Shown one piece after another: positions 45,640 to 54,749 of a stretch of DNA of 64,000 nt. Location of the stretch: positions 1-64,000 of the forward strand of contig NZ_FQUE01000010.1 in NCBI RefSeq assembly GCF_900128995.1, written 5' to 3'. A program made the translations under genes and the position numbers. Source of the DNA: Loktanella atrilutea (GTDB taxonomy: Bacteria; Pseudomonadota; Alphaproteobacteria; Rhodobacterales; Rhodobacteraceae). The notes under the pieces were generated by a model. That model had not been told where the DNA came from. It ran no database searches and saw only the letters and a list, made by a program, of their open reading frames with translations. Position 1 is the first letter of the stretch; every line of letters starts with the position of its first letter.

Positions 45640-47741
45640 TGCCCGGCGGTGAAGGTCGCGATGAACCTGCCCATCTCGCGCAGCGGGATCGCCTTGCTGT
45701 AGAACCAGCCCTGCGCCAGACCGCAGCCCATCCGCAGCAGGCAGTCCTGTTCGGCCTGCGTTTCCACGCCCTCTGCCAGCACGCCGATGTCGAGGCTGTT
45801 GGCCAGTCCGATGATCGCGCCGGTCAGCTTCTTCAGTTCATCATCGGTGTCGATGTGCCGCACGAAGCTGCGGTCGATCTTGATCTGGGTGACCTGAAAT
45901 TTGCGCAGGGCGGCGATGGCGGCGTGGCCGGTGCCGAAATCGTCCAGCTCGACGACAAAACCGGCGGCAACGAGGGCCTGCACGTTGGTCAGAATATGAC
46001 TCGTGCGTTCGTCCAGCAGGGTGGATTCCAGAAGCTCTATCCGCAGCAGATGACGCGGCACGTCATGGCGGGACAAGGCGCTTTCCAGCCGTGCCAGCAA
46101 GTGGGGATCGCTGAGTTGTGCCGTCGACATGTTGATGCTGACGCTTAGGTCGCGATGTCCGAAGTCGGCCAGAAAGCGCAGCGCCTGACAGGCGGCATCC
46201 ATCATCAGCGTATCCAGCGCGTCGGTCAGGCCGGCGCGTTGCGCGACGTCGAGGAACTGCCCGGCGGCCAGCGTCCCGCGGCGGGGATGATTCCAGCGCA
46301 GCAACGCTTCGAACCCCAGGCATCGCGCGCCTCGCACGTCGATCTGAGGCTGGAAATGGGCCTCGAAGGCATTGCGTTCGAGCGCGATCTGCAATTCCCG
46401 CGCCAGCGCGTTCGCCGACAGCACCTGTTCGCGCATCTCGGTCTCGAAGAACAGGGCGGACCCACCCAGCTTCTTCGCTTCGTAAAGGGCGAGGTCGGCG
46501 GCGGTCAGCACCGTGCCGCGGACACCCATGCCGTTGCCCGGTTCGAACGGCGCGATGCCGATCGAAGCGCCGATGTGCATGAACTGACCGGCGTATCCGA
46601 TCGGTTCCATCAAGCGCTGAATGATCTGCTCTGCGAAGCCATGGATACTTGGCCGGTCGTCGGTCATGCGGCGGATCACGATGAATTCGTCGCCGCCGAC
46701 CCGGGCCGCGAAATCGGGTGCGGTCACGGCGCTTTCGAGGATGGCAGCGCAGTGCTTGAGAACATGATCGCCGGCGTCATGACCGTAGACGTCGTTCACG
46801 GCCTTGAAACGGTCGAGGTCGATGTGAAACACCACGACGACCTGACCGTCGGGCAGGTTGTCCGCCATCTGGCCAATGTCTTCCAGAATGTTGCGCCGGT
46901 TACGCAATCCGGTCAGTTCATCGGTGATGGCCTGTCGTCGCAGCGCCTGTTGCTGTTCCTTGAGGGTCGTCACGTCGACGCACAGACCCACGTGCCCACC
47001 GTCCCGCGTTGGTCGCCCGACGATCCGAAGCCACCGTCCGTTCACCAGCTTGTGTTCGACCGTTCCGGCCGCGTCGGCATGACGTTCCAGCCTTTCGCGC
47101 AGCCGGTCATCCTCGCGCCCGATCGCGTCGCTGAATTGACCGCGGGCCAGACCGTAGAGCAGAATGTCCTGAAACCGGGCGCCGGGCGTCATCGCCGGGG
47201 CGCATTCCGGATAGAACCGGCGGAGGGTTTCATTGCAGATCACCAGCCTGTCGTCGGCATCGAAGAGGGCGAAGCCATCCGGCAGCGCGTCGATCGCAGT
47301 GACGAGCCGCGCTTCTGCCTCGTCCGTCATGCGGAGCGCGGTAAGGGTCTGCGTCACGTCCTGTGCCAGCACAGCCAGCGCCCCCGTCCCTTCGGGCATG
47401 CGGAGGAGGTCGACGTCGTAGATCGTGGGAATCTGACCGCCGACCTTGATCCGAAGGCGCTGGCGTGGCCGCCGCAGGGTCACGAAGCGGCGCAGGAGAC
47501 GCGTTACCCGATCGGTGGGCAGATCCGGCAGAGCCTCTGCCAATGCCATGCGCTGCAGGGTTCGCATGGTTTGGCCCAAGGCCGTGCAGGCCTTTCGGTT
47601 CGCGGAAATCACGCGCAGATCGGTGGTATCCAGCATGACGATCGCATGCGCAGCGTTTTCGAAAAGTGGCAGCAGGATGTTGCGACCGATCACGTGTCGG
47701 GCGGCCGTCAGCTCTGCGTTCTGGACCGGATCAATCTGCAT
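45591..47741 (-). CDS. PAS-GGDEF-EAL cyclic-di-GMP protein
   Basis: 716 residues, no membrane helix, so cytoplasmic. Two PAS-like domains (about 20-130 and 140-260; FALFDADDRLVICNETLRRF), GGDEF at about 275-435 with an intact GGDEF motif, and EAL at about 450-700 with FEALLRW, ELDDFGTGHAA and AEGVETQAE all present. The position for an RxxD inhibitory site reads TAPD, so product inhibition is probably lost. Both making and breaking c-di-GMP look possible; in such hybrids often one dominates. The PAS domains would supply the signal. Confidence 0.92.
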   Translation of the reverse strand: MQIDPVQNAELTAARHVIGRNILLPLFENAAHAIVMLDTTDLRVISANRKACTALGQTMRTLQRMALAEALPDLPTDRVTRLLRRFVTLRRPRQRLRIKVGGQIPTIYDVDLLRMPEGTGALAVLAQDVTQTLTALRMTDEAEARLVTAIDALPDGFALFDADDRLVICNETLRRFYPECAPAMTPGARFQDILLYGLARGQFSDAIGREDDRLRERLERHADAAGTVEHKLVNGRWLRIVGRPTRDGGHVGLCVDVTTLKEQQQALRRQAITDELTGLRNRRNILEDIGQMADNLPDGQVVVVFHIDLDRFKAVNDVYGHDAGDHVLKHCAAILESAVTAPDFAARVGGDEFIVIRRMTDDRPSIHGFAEQIIQRLMEPIGYAGQFMHIGASIGIAPFEPGNGMGVRGTVLTAADLALYEAKKLGGSALFFETEMREQVLSANALARELQIALERNAFEAHFQPQIDVRGARCLGFEALLRWNHPRRGTLAAGQFLDVAQRAGLTDALDTLMMDAACQALRFLADFGHRDLSVSINMSTAQLSDPHLLARLESALSRHDVPRHLLRIELLESTLLDERTSHILTNVQALVAAGFVVELDDFGTGHAAIAALRKFQVTQIKIDRSFVRHIDTDDELKKLTGAIIGLANSLDIGVLAEGVETQAEQDCLLRMGCGLAQGWFYSKAIPLREMGRFIATFTAGHQPRINVSPRSIRGVS

Positions 47742-47822
47742 GACACTCTCGCTTCCCCGCGGATCCTCATAGGGTGAAGAGGTGAAGCAAGGTTTAAGTT
47801 CAGACGGGGTGGCGACGGCCTT

Positions 47823-48677
47823 TCAGGCAGACGGCTCTCCGCGCTTTGCCAAACGCAGGATCTTGCGGGCCTGGTCGAGATGCGGCTGGTCCAGCATCTG
47901 GCCGTTCAACGTGGCCACCCCGGATTCGGCCATGGCGGCGACGACCCGGTTGGCATGGTCGACCGCTGCCGCGGTTGGGGTAAAGGCGTCGTGGATCACG
48001 GGCACCTGTCCCGGGTGAATCGCCAGTTTGCCGTCGAAGCCCATCACGAATGCCGCGCGAGAGGCCCGCGCGAGGCCGGCATCGTCGCCCACGGTGGTGA
48101 ATGGACCGTCGACGGCGGAAACGCCCGCAGCCTTCGCGGCCAGCAGTGCCAGGGTCTGGGCCGTGGCAAAGGGCGGCAGCCACTGTCCGTCAGCATCACG
48201 ATTGGCGAGCGCGCCCAGATCGGCGGCCAGATCCTCGGCCCCCCACGTCATGGCGCCGAGTGCGGGGTGGTCCCAGTCGGCCCGCATCAGCTGTCGCACG
48301 GCACGGACGGTTTCCGATGCGATGACCATCAGCGGCACGTCCAGCCCTGCGGCGGCGATCATCCTTGCTGCCTCGGCGATGTCTTCCACACCTTCGCATT
48401 TCGGCAGCACGTAGCCGTCGGGGCGGCCGGGGGCCGTTTGCGCGATGTCGTCCGCCGTCCGCCCGGTCGACAGCGCATTCACGCGCACGAGGCGGGCCAT
48501 CGGCGCGCCCTCTGCCAGCCAGTCCGCCGTGCGGGCGCGGGCGGCGTCCTTGGCGTCGGGGGCGACCGAATCCTCGAGGTCGAGGATCAGGGCATCGGCA
48601 CCTGTGCCGCGCGCCTTGTCCTGCTTTCGGGCGCTGTCGCCGGGCACGAAGAGGTAGGAACGGTGTGTCAGGATCAT
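47823..48677 (-). CDS. CitE-like lyase / malyl-CoA thioesterase family
   Basis: 284 residues of the HpcH/HpaI-CitE TIM-barrel family. Landmarks: HRSYLFVPGDSARK, ALILDLEDSVAP (metal-binding acidic residues), VLPKCEG, TWGAEDLAADLG and GFDGKLAIHPGQV. Members cleave or hydrolyse citryl-, malyl- or methylmalyl-CoA. Length is closer to the (3S)-malyl-CoA thioesterase/CitE-like group than to the longer malyl-CoA lyases. ATGA overlap with the MaoC gene upstream argues for one CoA-ester pathway. Confidence 0.85.
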   Translation of the reverse strand: MILTHRSYLFVPGDSARKQDKARGTGADALILDLEDSVAPDAKDAARARTADWLAEGAPMARLVRVNALSTGRTADDIAQTAPGRPDGYVLPKCEGVEDIAEAARMIAAAGLDVPLMVIASETVRAVRQLMRADWDHPALGAMTWGAEDLAADLGALANRDADGQWLPPFATAQTLALLAAKAAGVSAVDGPFTTVGDDAGLARASRAAFVMGFDGKLAIHPGQVPVIHDAFTPTAAAVDHANRVVAAMAESGVATLNGQMLDQPHLDQARKILRLAKRGEPSA

Positions 48678-49129
48678 GTGGCGGGCCTTCCCATCATCAG
48701 GGCCGCGCGGTCGCAGACCGCGCAGAGGTCATCGGTCTGGTTGAAGCAGTTGTGACGAAAGGTGACGATCCCCTGACCCGGACGAGAGCTGCTGGGACGC
48801 AGGGACAGCACCTCTGTCGTGACGTGGATCGTATCGCCCTCGAACAGCGGATGCGGAAACTTGACGTCGGTCATGCCAAGGTTGGCGACGGTCGTCCCCA
48901 GCGTCGTGTCGTTGACGGTCATGCCGACAAGGCACCCCAGCGTGAACAGCGAATTCACGATGGGACGGCCGAATTCGGTCTGGGCCGCGGCATGGGCGTC
49001 GATATGGAGCGGCTGCGGGTTCATCGTCAGCAGCGAGAACCAGCGGTTGTCGGTTTCGGTGATCGTCCGGGTCCAGGGATGGCTGAACGTCATCCCGACC
49101 TTGAAATCCTCGAACCACAGACCGGCCAT
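48674..49129 (-). CDS. MaoC-family (hotdog) dehydratase
   Basis: 151 residues from the ATG at 49129, with GGGAGGG upstream; a longer reading to 49468 was discarded. The hotdog fold is shown by FEDFKVGMTFSHPWTRTITE, then RWFSLLTMNPQPLHID, which carries the catalytic Asn/His, and FGRPIVNSLFTLGCLVG. It would hydrate an enoyl-CoA, perhaps producing the substrate for the CitE-like partner. It is much shorter than the double-hotdog mesaconyl-CoA hydratase, so that name should not be used. Confidence 0.82.
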   Translation of the reverse strand: MAGLWFEDFKVGMTFSHPWTRTITETDNRWFSLLTMNPQPLHIDAHAAAQTEFGRPIVNSLFTLGCLVGMTVNDTTLGTTVANLGMTDVKFPHPLFEGDTIHVTTEVLSLRPSSSRPGQGIVTFRHNCFNQTDDLCAVCDRAALMMGRPAT

Positions 49130-49196
49130 GCCGCACCCTCCCTGATGTGTCGCGGGCATCCTGACCCTTTGCGACGGCGGATGCCAGCCCTGCGGG

Positions 49197-50213
49197 CTAC
49201 AGAAGGTCCATAGGCGGGCTGTCCAGATGCTGCATCGGGGCGGCTGCGGGCTGGCGCACGCCCGCCATGGCGGCCCGGGCCAGAAAATCGCCGGCGGCAG
49301 CGACGTCCTCGGATACGGCAAGGATGCGCGGGTGGATCCGGCGCAGGAAACGGATCGCCTCTTTCGAGAAGATGTCGAGGTCACCGCCCAGGGTCCGGTT
49401 CCCGGCCGCGGCGGCGGCGATGGTCGCCAGCGCTGCGTTGGTCGATCCCGTAATGATGCCGTCGACACTTTTGGAGTCGGACAGAAGGGCGGTCAGACGC
49501 GCCTCGATCGTATCCACGGGCGAATCGCTGGTCACGTCGTCGAGGACGGTCAGATCGACACCGGCAGACTTCGCCTGTGCGACCGTGCCGTCGATCATGG
49601 CGATGGCATAGGTCTGATCACGCGGCGGGGCGATCAGGACCAGCCGTCGCCGTCCGCGGGCTGCGAGGGATCTGACACCCAGCCGGCCAAATGCGTCGTT
49701 GTCGAAATCGAACCAGGCGTGCCCGTCGCACCAGTCGCTGCGCCCGTGGGTTGCAAAGGGAAAGCCGCGATCCATCAGATACCGGATGCGCGGATCCTCC
49801 GGCTGGATCTGGTTGAAGATCACCGCATCTGCCGATCCCGACTCGACGATGTAACGGATCGGCTTCATCGGGTTCTCGTCCTTGAAATAGGGCGTGATGT
49901 TCAGATGAAACGGGGAATTTCGCAGGCCGCCTGCGACGGAGGAGATCAGCCTTGCTGTATGGTTCATCACGTCGTGTTCGGTCGACAGGACGAGAGAGAT
50001 CACGTTCGTCCGTCCGGTCCGCAGTCGCACGCCGGCGCGGTTCGGGACATAGCCGATCTCGTCGGCGACTGCGCGCACCCGGGCGCGGGTATCAAGGCTG
50101 ATGTCCTCTGCACCCGCCAGCGCACGGGACACCGTGGGCACGGCAAGTCCGGTCAGGCCGGCGATGGTCTTGAGTGTCGGTTTGCGCGGCTGGCGCGTAT
50201 CGGCGTTGTCCAT
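49197..50213 (-). CDS. LacI-family repressor of the divergent glycan operon
   Basis: 338 residues from the ATG at 50213 (AAGGA eight bases upstream; the ATG at 50219 is too close to it). Helix-turn-helix LKTIAGLTGLAVPTVSRALA, hinge EIGYVPNRAGVRLRTG, then a sugar-binding fold (VISLVLSTEHDVMN, RRRLVLIAPPRDQTY). AglR-like in type. It is transcribed away from the ABC operon, and a perfect operator palindrome lies between, so it most likely represses that operon until an oligosaccharide binds. Confidence 0.87.
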   Translation of the reverse strand: MDNADTRQPRKPTLKTIAGLTGLAVPTVSRALAGAEDISLDTRARVRAVADEIGYVPNRAGVRLRTGRTNVISLVLSTEHDVMNHTARLISSVAGGLRNSPFHLNITPYFKDENPMKPIRYIVESGSADAVIFNQIQPEDPRIRYLMDRGFPFATHGRSDWCDGHAWFDFDNDAFGRLGVRSLAARGRRRLVLIAPPRDQTYAIAMIDGTVAQAKSAGVDLTVLDDVTSDSPVDTIEARLTALLSDSKSVDGIITGSTNAALATIAAAAAGNRTLGGDLDIFSKEAIRFLRRIHPRILAVSEDVAAAGDFLARAAMAGVRQPAAAPMQHLDSPPMDLL

Positions 50214-50312
50214 GTCCATTCCTTCCGGCCCCGCCCCCGTCGGGCAAAAATGCTGCATTTGCAAGCGTCCGGATGGCGCCAGCTTAATTTTCAATCCCGA
50301 AAAGAAACAGTC

Positions 50313-50328
50313 TTGTTTGCGCAAACAA
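50313..50328. promoter_or_regulatory. LacI-type operator
   Basis: TTGTTTGCGCAAACAA, a perfect 16-base palindrome with the central CG of LacI-family sites, 49 bases before the binding-protein start and about 100 bases before the regulator start. It can serve both divergent promoters. Confidence 0.8.
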
Positions 50329-50376
50329 CTTCAGGTTAGCTTTCCTACAACGATTTAGATCAGGGAGGTTAGAATC

Positions 50377-51609
50377 GTGAAACTCAGCACACAACTGCTT
50401 GCGGCGACGGCGATCTGTGCCGCGTCAAGCGCGGGCGCGGTTGATCTGGAGGTGATGCACTGGTGGACATCCGGGGGGGAGGCCGCCGCCGTGTCGAAGC
50501 TGGCGGAGGCATGGAACGCCACCGGCAACACATGGGTCGACGGCGCGATCGCAGGCGGTGGCGACACGGCGCGGCCCGTCATGGTCAGCCGGATCATCGG
50601 TGGCGATCCGCCCGCCGCGTTCCAGTTCAACCACGGGCGTCAGGCGGAAGAACTGATCGACGCGGGCCTGCTGCTGGACATCACGGACGTGGCCGAGGCG
50701 CAGGGCTGGAAGGACATCGTCAACCCGCCGTCGCTGCTTGAATCCTGCACGGTCGATGGCAAGATCTACTGCGCGCCGATCAACATCCATTCGTGGAACT
50801 GGATGTGGCTGTCCGGCCCGGCCTACGAAAAGGCCGGTATCGAGATGCCGACCGACTGGAACAGCTTCATGGAAAGCGCAGAGGCGCTGCGGGCGGCTGG
50901 CGTGACGCCGCTGGCCATGGGCGGCCAGTCCTGGCAGCAGGCCGGCGCGTTCAACAACGTGATGACGATCGCCATCGCGGGCAAGGATGCGTGGCTGTCG
51001 GTCATGCAGGACAAGAACGCCGAAACCGTGATGGGCCCCGAATACACGGCAGCCTTCGAAGCCTACGCCGCCGCGCGCGAGCTTTCGACGGGCATCAACG
51101 TGCAGGACTGGAACCAGGCGACGAACGCGCTGATCAACGGCGAAGGCGGTGCGCAGATCATGGGCGACTGGGCACAGGGCGAATTCGCCGTCGCAGGCAT
51201 GACCGCGGGCGAAGACTACGGCTGTCTGCCGGGCCTCGGCATGGGTGCATACCTGCAGACCGGTGGCGACGCGTTCTATTTCCCGGTCAACGACGATCCG
51301 GAGATTACTGCGGGGCAGAAGGAGCTGGCGGCGATGCTGTTGTCCCCTGAAGTGCAGGTGGCGTTCAACTCGGTGAAAGGCTCCTTGCCGGTGCGTGGCG
51401 ACGTCGACCTGACGACGGTCAACGAATGCACGCAGAAGGGTCTTGATCTGCTGGCCAACGGCCAGACGCTGCCCGCATCGGAACAGCTGATCGCGCCCGA
51501 CACGATCACGCAGCTGAACGACCTGATGACAGAGTTCTGGAACACGCCCTCCATGACCGCGGCAGAGGTGCAGCAGCAATACGCGGACATCATCGCGCAG
51601 GCGGAGTGA
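50377..51609 (+). CDS. ABC transporter sugar-binding protein (CUT1)
   Basis: 410 residues. Signal peptide MKLSTQLLAATAICAASSAG with cleavage before AVDLEV. The mature protein follows the CUT1 solute-binding fold: LEVMHWWTSGGEAAAVSKLA, FNHGRQAEELIDAGLLLD, GAQIMGDWAQGEFA. It captures oligosaccharide in the periplasm. AGGGAGG precedes the GTG/ATG region. Neighbouring beta-mannosidase and beta-xylosidase suggest manno- or xylo-oligosaccharides as ligand. First gene of a long plus-strand operon under the operator at 50313. Confidence 0.92.
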   Translation: MKLSTQLLAATAICAASSAGAVDLEVMHWWTSGGEAAAVSKLAEAWNATGNTWVDGAIAGGGDTARPVMVSRIIGGDPPAAFQFNHGRQAEELIDAGLLLDITDVAEAQGWKDIVNPPSLLESCTVDGKIYCAPINIHSWNWMWLSGPAYEKAGIEMPTDWNSFMESAEALRAAGVTPLAMGGQSWQQAGAFNNVMTIAIAGKDAWLSVMQDKNAETVMGPEYTAAFEAYAAARELSTGINVQDWNQATNALINGEGGAQIMGDWAQGEFAVAGMTAGEDYGCLPGLGMGAYLQTGGDAFYFPVNDDPEITAGQKELAAMLLSPEVQVAFNSVKGSLPVRGDVDLTTVNECTQKGLDLLANGQTLPASEQLIAPDTITQLNDLMTEFWNTPSMTAAEVQQQYADIIAQAE

Positions 51610-51698
51610 TGACCGACGCATGACGGTTGCGGGCCGCCCGACGGGTGGCCCGCGATCACCGGCGCGCAGGCGCTATCAGCCGCATCGGGGGGGAGCCC

Positions 51699-52628
51699 AT
51701 GACGACGACCGACATCCGTCCGCAAACCGGACGCAGCGCAGCCGTGCGCCGACCCTCGCGCCTGTTGCGCAACCTGTCGTCCAAGGTCGCGATGCTGCCG
51801 CTGATCTTCACCGCCCTCGTGATCTTTCTGGGCGGCACGATCTGGACAGTGGTCTATTCGTTTACGAAATCAGGTCTTCTGCCACGGTTGAGCTGGGCCG
51901 GACTGGACCAGTACGAACGGCTTTGGTCCAGCCGCAAGTGGATCGTCTCGATCGAGAATCTGGCGGTTTACGGCGTGTTCAGCCTGATCGGGACGCTCGT
52001 GATCGGCTTTACCCTTGCCGCCTTGCTGGATCGCAAGATCAGGGGAGAGGCCGTCTTCCGGTCCATCTTTCTTTATCCTTTCGCGCTGTCGTTCATCGTG
52101 ACTGGCCTGGTCTGGCAATGGATCCTGAACCCCGAGCTTGGGCTGCAGCACGTCGTGCGCGGCATGGGGTTCGAAAGCTTTACCTTCGATCCGCTGAACA
52201 ACCCCAACATCGTCATGTTCGGTCTGCTGATCGCGGGCCTGTGGCAGGGCACCGGCCTGATCATGTGCATCATGCTGGCCGGTCTGCGCGGCATCGACGA
52301 CGACATCTGGAAGGCCGCTCGCGTCGACGGCATCGGCACGGTCAAGACCTACATCCGGATCATCATTCCGATGATGCGCCCGGTCTTCGTGACCTCGCTC
52401 GTGCTGATCGCGGCGGGCATCGTGAAGCTTTACGATCTGGTCGTCGCCCAGACCTCCGGCGGGCCCGGGATCAGTTCGGAGGTGCCCGCGAAATACGTCA
52501 TGACCGCCATGTTCGGCGGCCAGAACCTAGGCCAGGGCTTTGCCGCATCGACGATGATGCTGCTGATGGTCGTGATCATCCTGATCCCCTGGGCCTACCT
52601 TGAATTCGGAGGCAAACGGCGTGGCTAA
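51699..52628 (+). CDS. ABC sugar permease 1 (MalF-like)
   Basis: 309 residues from the ATG at 51699 with a G-rich ribosome site (GGGGGGGAG). Six membrane helices, and the EAA loop DDDIWKAARVDGIGTVKTYI that docks on the ATPase. It forms the inner-membrane channel with the next gene. The longer reading to 51627 was dropped. Overlaps permease 2 by 8 bases. Confidence 0.92.
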   Translation: MTTTDIRPQTGRSAAVRRPSRLLRNLSSKVAMLPLIFTALVIFLGGTIWTVVYSFTKSGLLPRLSWAGLDQYERLWSSRKWIVSIENLAVYGVFSLIGTLVIGFTLAALLDRKIRGEAVFRSIFLYPFALSFIVTGLVWQWILNPELGLQHVVRGMGFESFTFDPLNNPNIVMFGLLIAGLWQGTGLIMCIMLAGLRGIDDDIWKAARVDGIGTVKTYIRIIIPMMRPVFVTSLVLIAAGIVKLYDLVVAQTSGGPGISSEVPAKYVMTAMFGGQNLGQGFAASTMMLLMVVIILIPWAYLEFGGKRRG

Positions 52629-53568
52629 CATCGGGATGCTCAATGCCGCCAATGCGGTCACGATGCCGCTGGGGCGGACGCTGCCCGAAGGGCCGCGCGG
52701 GAAGAAACCCAGAAAGCGGCTGAGCCGCGGCAATATCATCGTCTACGGCACGCTCTTCGTCGTCGCGCTGTATTATGCTTTGCCGCTTTACGTGATGATC
52801 GTGACATCGCTGAAGGGCATGCCGGAAATCCGCATGGGCAACATCTTTGCCCCGCCGCTGGAGATTACCTTCGAGCCGTGGGTCAAGGCGTGGAAGGAGG
52901 CTTGCACGGGGATCAATTGCGACGGCCTCAGCCGCGGGTTTTCGAACTCGGTCCGCATCCTGATCCCTTCGGTGATCCTGTCCGTCGCCATCGCGTCGGT
53001 GAACGGCTACGCCCTGTCGATGTGGAAATTCCGCGGGTCAGAAGTGTTCTTCACCATCCTGATGATCGGCGCCTTCATCCCTTATCAGGTCATGCTCTAC
53101 CCCATCGTGATCCTGCTGCGAGAGGCGGGGCTCTACGGCTCGCTCACCGGGCTGGTGCTGGTCCACGTGGCCTTCGGCATGCCGATCAACACGCTGCTGT
53201 TCCGCAACTACTTTGCGTCCATTCCGGAGGAGCTTTTCAAGGCCGCCCGCGTCGACGGGGCCGGGTTCTGGGCGATCTTCTTCAAGATCATCCTGCCGAT
53301 GTCGCTGCCGATCTGCGTCGTCGCCTTCATCATCCAGGTCACGGGCATCTGGAACGACTTCCTGTTCGGCGTCACCTACATCTCCTCTCCCGACCGCTAC
53401 CCGATGACGGTGCAGCTGAACAACATCGTCAACTCGGTGCAGGGGGTGAAGGAATACAACGTCAACATGGCCGCGACCCTGCTGACGGGCCTCGTCCCCC
53501 TCGTCATCTACTTCGCCTCCGGCAAGCTCTTTGTCCGTGGCATCGCCGCCGGCGCGGTGAAAGGGTGA
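52621..53568 (+). CDS. ABC sugar permease 2 (MalG-like)
   Basis: 315 residues from GTG at 52621 with GGAGG eight bases upstream. Cytoplasmic basic start (GPRGKKPRKRLSRGN), six helices, and the EAA loop PEELFKAARVDGAGFWAIFF. A loop with two Cys (WKEACTGINCDGLSR) between helices 1 and 2 should face the periplasm. Partner of permease 1. Confidence 0.92.
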   Translation: MANIGMLNAANAVTMPLGRTLPEGPRGKKPRKRLSRGNIIVYGTLFVVALYYALPLYVMIVTSLKGMPEIRMGNIFAPPLEITFEPWVKAWKEACTGINCDGLSRGFSNSVRILIPSVILSVAIASVNGYALSMWKFRGSEVFFTILMIGAFIPYQVMLYPIVILLREAGLYGSLTGLVLVHVAFGMPINTLLFRNYFASIPEELFKAARVDGAGFWAIFFKIILPMSLPICVVAFIIQVTGIWNDFLFGVTYISSPDRYPMTVQLNNIVNSVQGVKEYNVNMAATLLTGLVPLVIYFASGKLFVRGIAAGAVKG

Positions 53569-53660
53569 GGGATGGTTTTGCGCAGCAAAATGAAAGGCGC
53601 CAGTGGCGCGTTTCAAATCACGAACGCGACGGGCGACGTCCCGGCGCCGGGAGAAATTAA
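53569..53660 (+). promoter_or_regulatory. Intercistronic stem-loops
   Basis: TTTTGC-GCA-GCAAAA (53578-53592) and GAAAGGCGCC/GGCGCGTTTC follow one another in the 92-base gap between permease and ATPase. Such structures can protect the upstream message and lower expression of the ATPase relative to the binding protein. Confidence 0.45.
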
Positions 53661-54749
53661 ATGACCATTCAGAACCCCTCCGTCTCGATCAAGCATCTTG
53701 ATCTGGCCTTCGGTGCCGTGAAGGTGCTGCAGAACCTGAATCTCGAGATCGCGGATGGAGAGTTCCTCGTGCTGCTCGGATCATCCGGCTGCGGCAAGTC
53801 CACGCTGTTGAACGTCATCGCGGGTCTGCTGGAACCGACCGACGGGCAGATCTGGATCAAGGGGGAGAACGTCACCTGGGCCGAACCCAGCGAACGCGGC
53901 ATCGGCATGGTGTTTCAAAGCTACGCGCTTTATCCCCAGATGACGGTCGAGGGGAACCTGACCTTCGGCCTGAAGAACGCCAAGGTGCCGAAGGACGAGA
54001 TCGCGCGCCGCGTCGCCCGCGCGGCCGAGATCCTGCAGATCGAACCGCTGCTGAAGCGCAAGCCCGGCGCCCTGTCCGGCGGTCAGCGGCAGCGTGTCGC
54101 CATCGGTCGGGCGCTGGTGCGCGATGTCGAGGTGTTCCTTTTCGACGAGCCGCTGTCGAACCTCGACGCCAAGCTGCGCGCCGACCTGCGGGTCGAACTG
54201 AAGCGGCTGCACAACAACCTCAAGAACACGATGATCTACGTCACCCACGATCAGGTGGAGGCGATGACGCTGGCCGACCGCATCGCGATCATGAAGGGCG
54301 GCAAGATCATGCAGCTGGGCACCCCGGCCGAAATCTATGGCAAGCCGCAGAACCTCTATGTCGCCGATTTCATCGGCTCGCCGTCGATGACCTTTTTCAA
54401 GGGCACGCTGAAGGGCGATGTCATCGCCATTCCCGGCCATGACCTGCCGCTGGGCAACTATGACTTCAAAGAGCGCCCTGCCGATGGCACGCCCGCGATC
54501 ATCGGTATCCGGCCAGAGCATGTGATGACGGGCGACAACCTGCGCTCCGCCCCCTGCACGACGGAGGTCACGGTGGATCTGGTGGAACCCATGGGCTCTG
54601 ACACGTTGGTCTACTGCGAATTCGGCGGTGAGACCTTCCGCATCCGGATGGACGGACAGGCGCAGGTCACGCCGGGCGACCGCCTGACCATCGGCATCGA
54701 CCCGGCGGCGGCATCCCTGTTCGACACGGAGTCAGAGGTTCGTCTGTGA
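53661..54749 (+). CDS. ABC ATPase, UgpC/MalK type
   Basis: 362 residues. Walker A GSSGCGKST, Q-loop FQSYALYPQM, signature LSGGQRQRVAIGRA, Walker B VFLFDEPLSNLDA and switch His in TMIYVTHDQVEA. The C-terminal 120 residues are the MOP/TOBE regulatory domain (GIRPEHVMTGDN). It powers the import of the sugar. Overlaps the beta-mannosidase start as ATGA-type overlap (GTGA at 54746). Confidence 0.95.
   Translation: MTIQNPSVSIKHLDLAFGAVKVLQNLNLEIADGEFLVLLGSSGCGKSTLLNVIAGLLEPTDGQIWIKGENVTWAEPSERGIGMVFQSYALYPQMTVEGNLTFGLKNAKVPKDEIARRVARAAEILQIEPLLKRKPGALSGGQRQRVAIGRALVRDVEVFLFDEPLSNLDAKLRADLRVELKRLHNNLKNTMIYVTHDQVEAMTLADRIAIMKGGKIMQLGTPAEIYGKPQNLYVADFIGSPSMTFFKGTLKGDVIAIPGHDLPLGNYDFKERPADGTPAIIGIRPEHVMTGDNLRSAPCTTEVTVDLVEPMGSDTLVYCEFGGETFRIRMDGQAQVTPGDRLTIGIDPAAASLFDTESEVRL

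Noticed and set aside
46155-47777. 540-residue plus-strand open frame
   Set aside because: Runs antisense to the GGDEF-EAL gene, whose catalytic motifs are intact.
48674-49129. Mesaconyl-CoA hydratase for the MaoC gene
   Set aside because: That enzyme is more than twice as long; this is a single-hotdog protein.
49227-50339. 370-residue plus-strand open frame
   Set aside because: Shadow of the LacI repressor; crosses the operator region and has biased composition.
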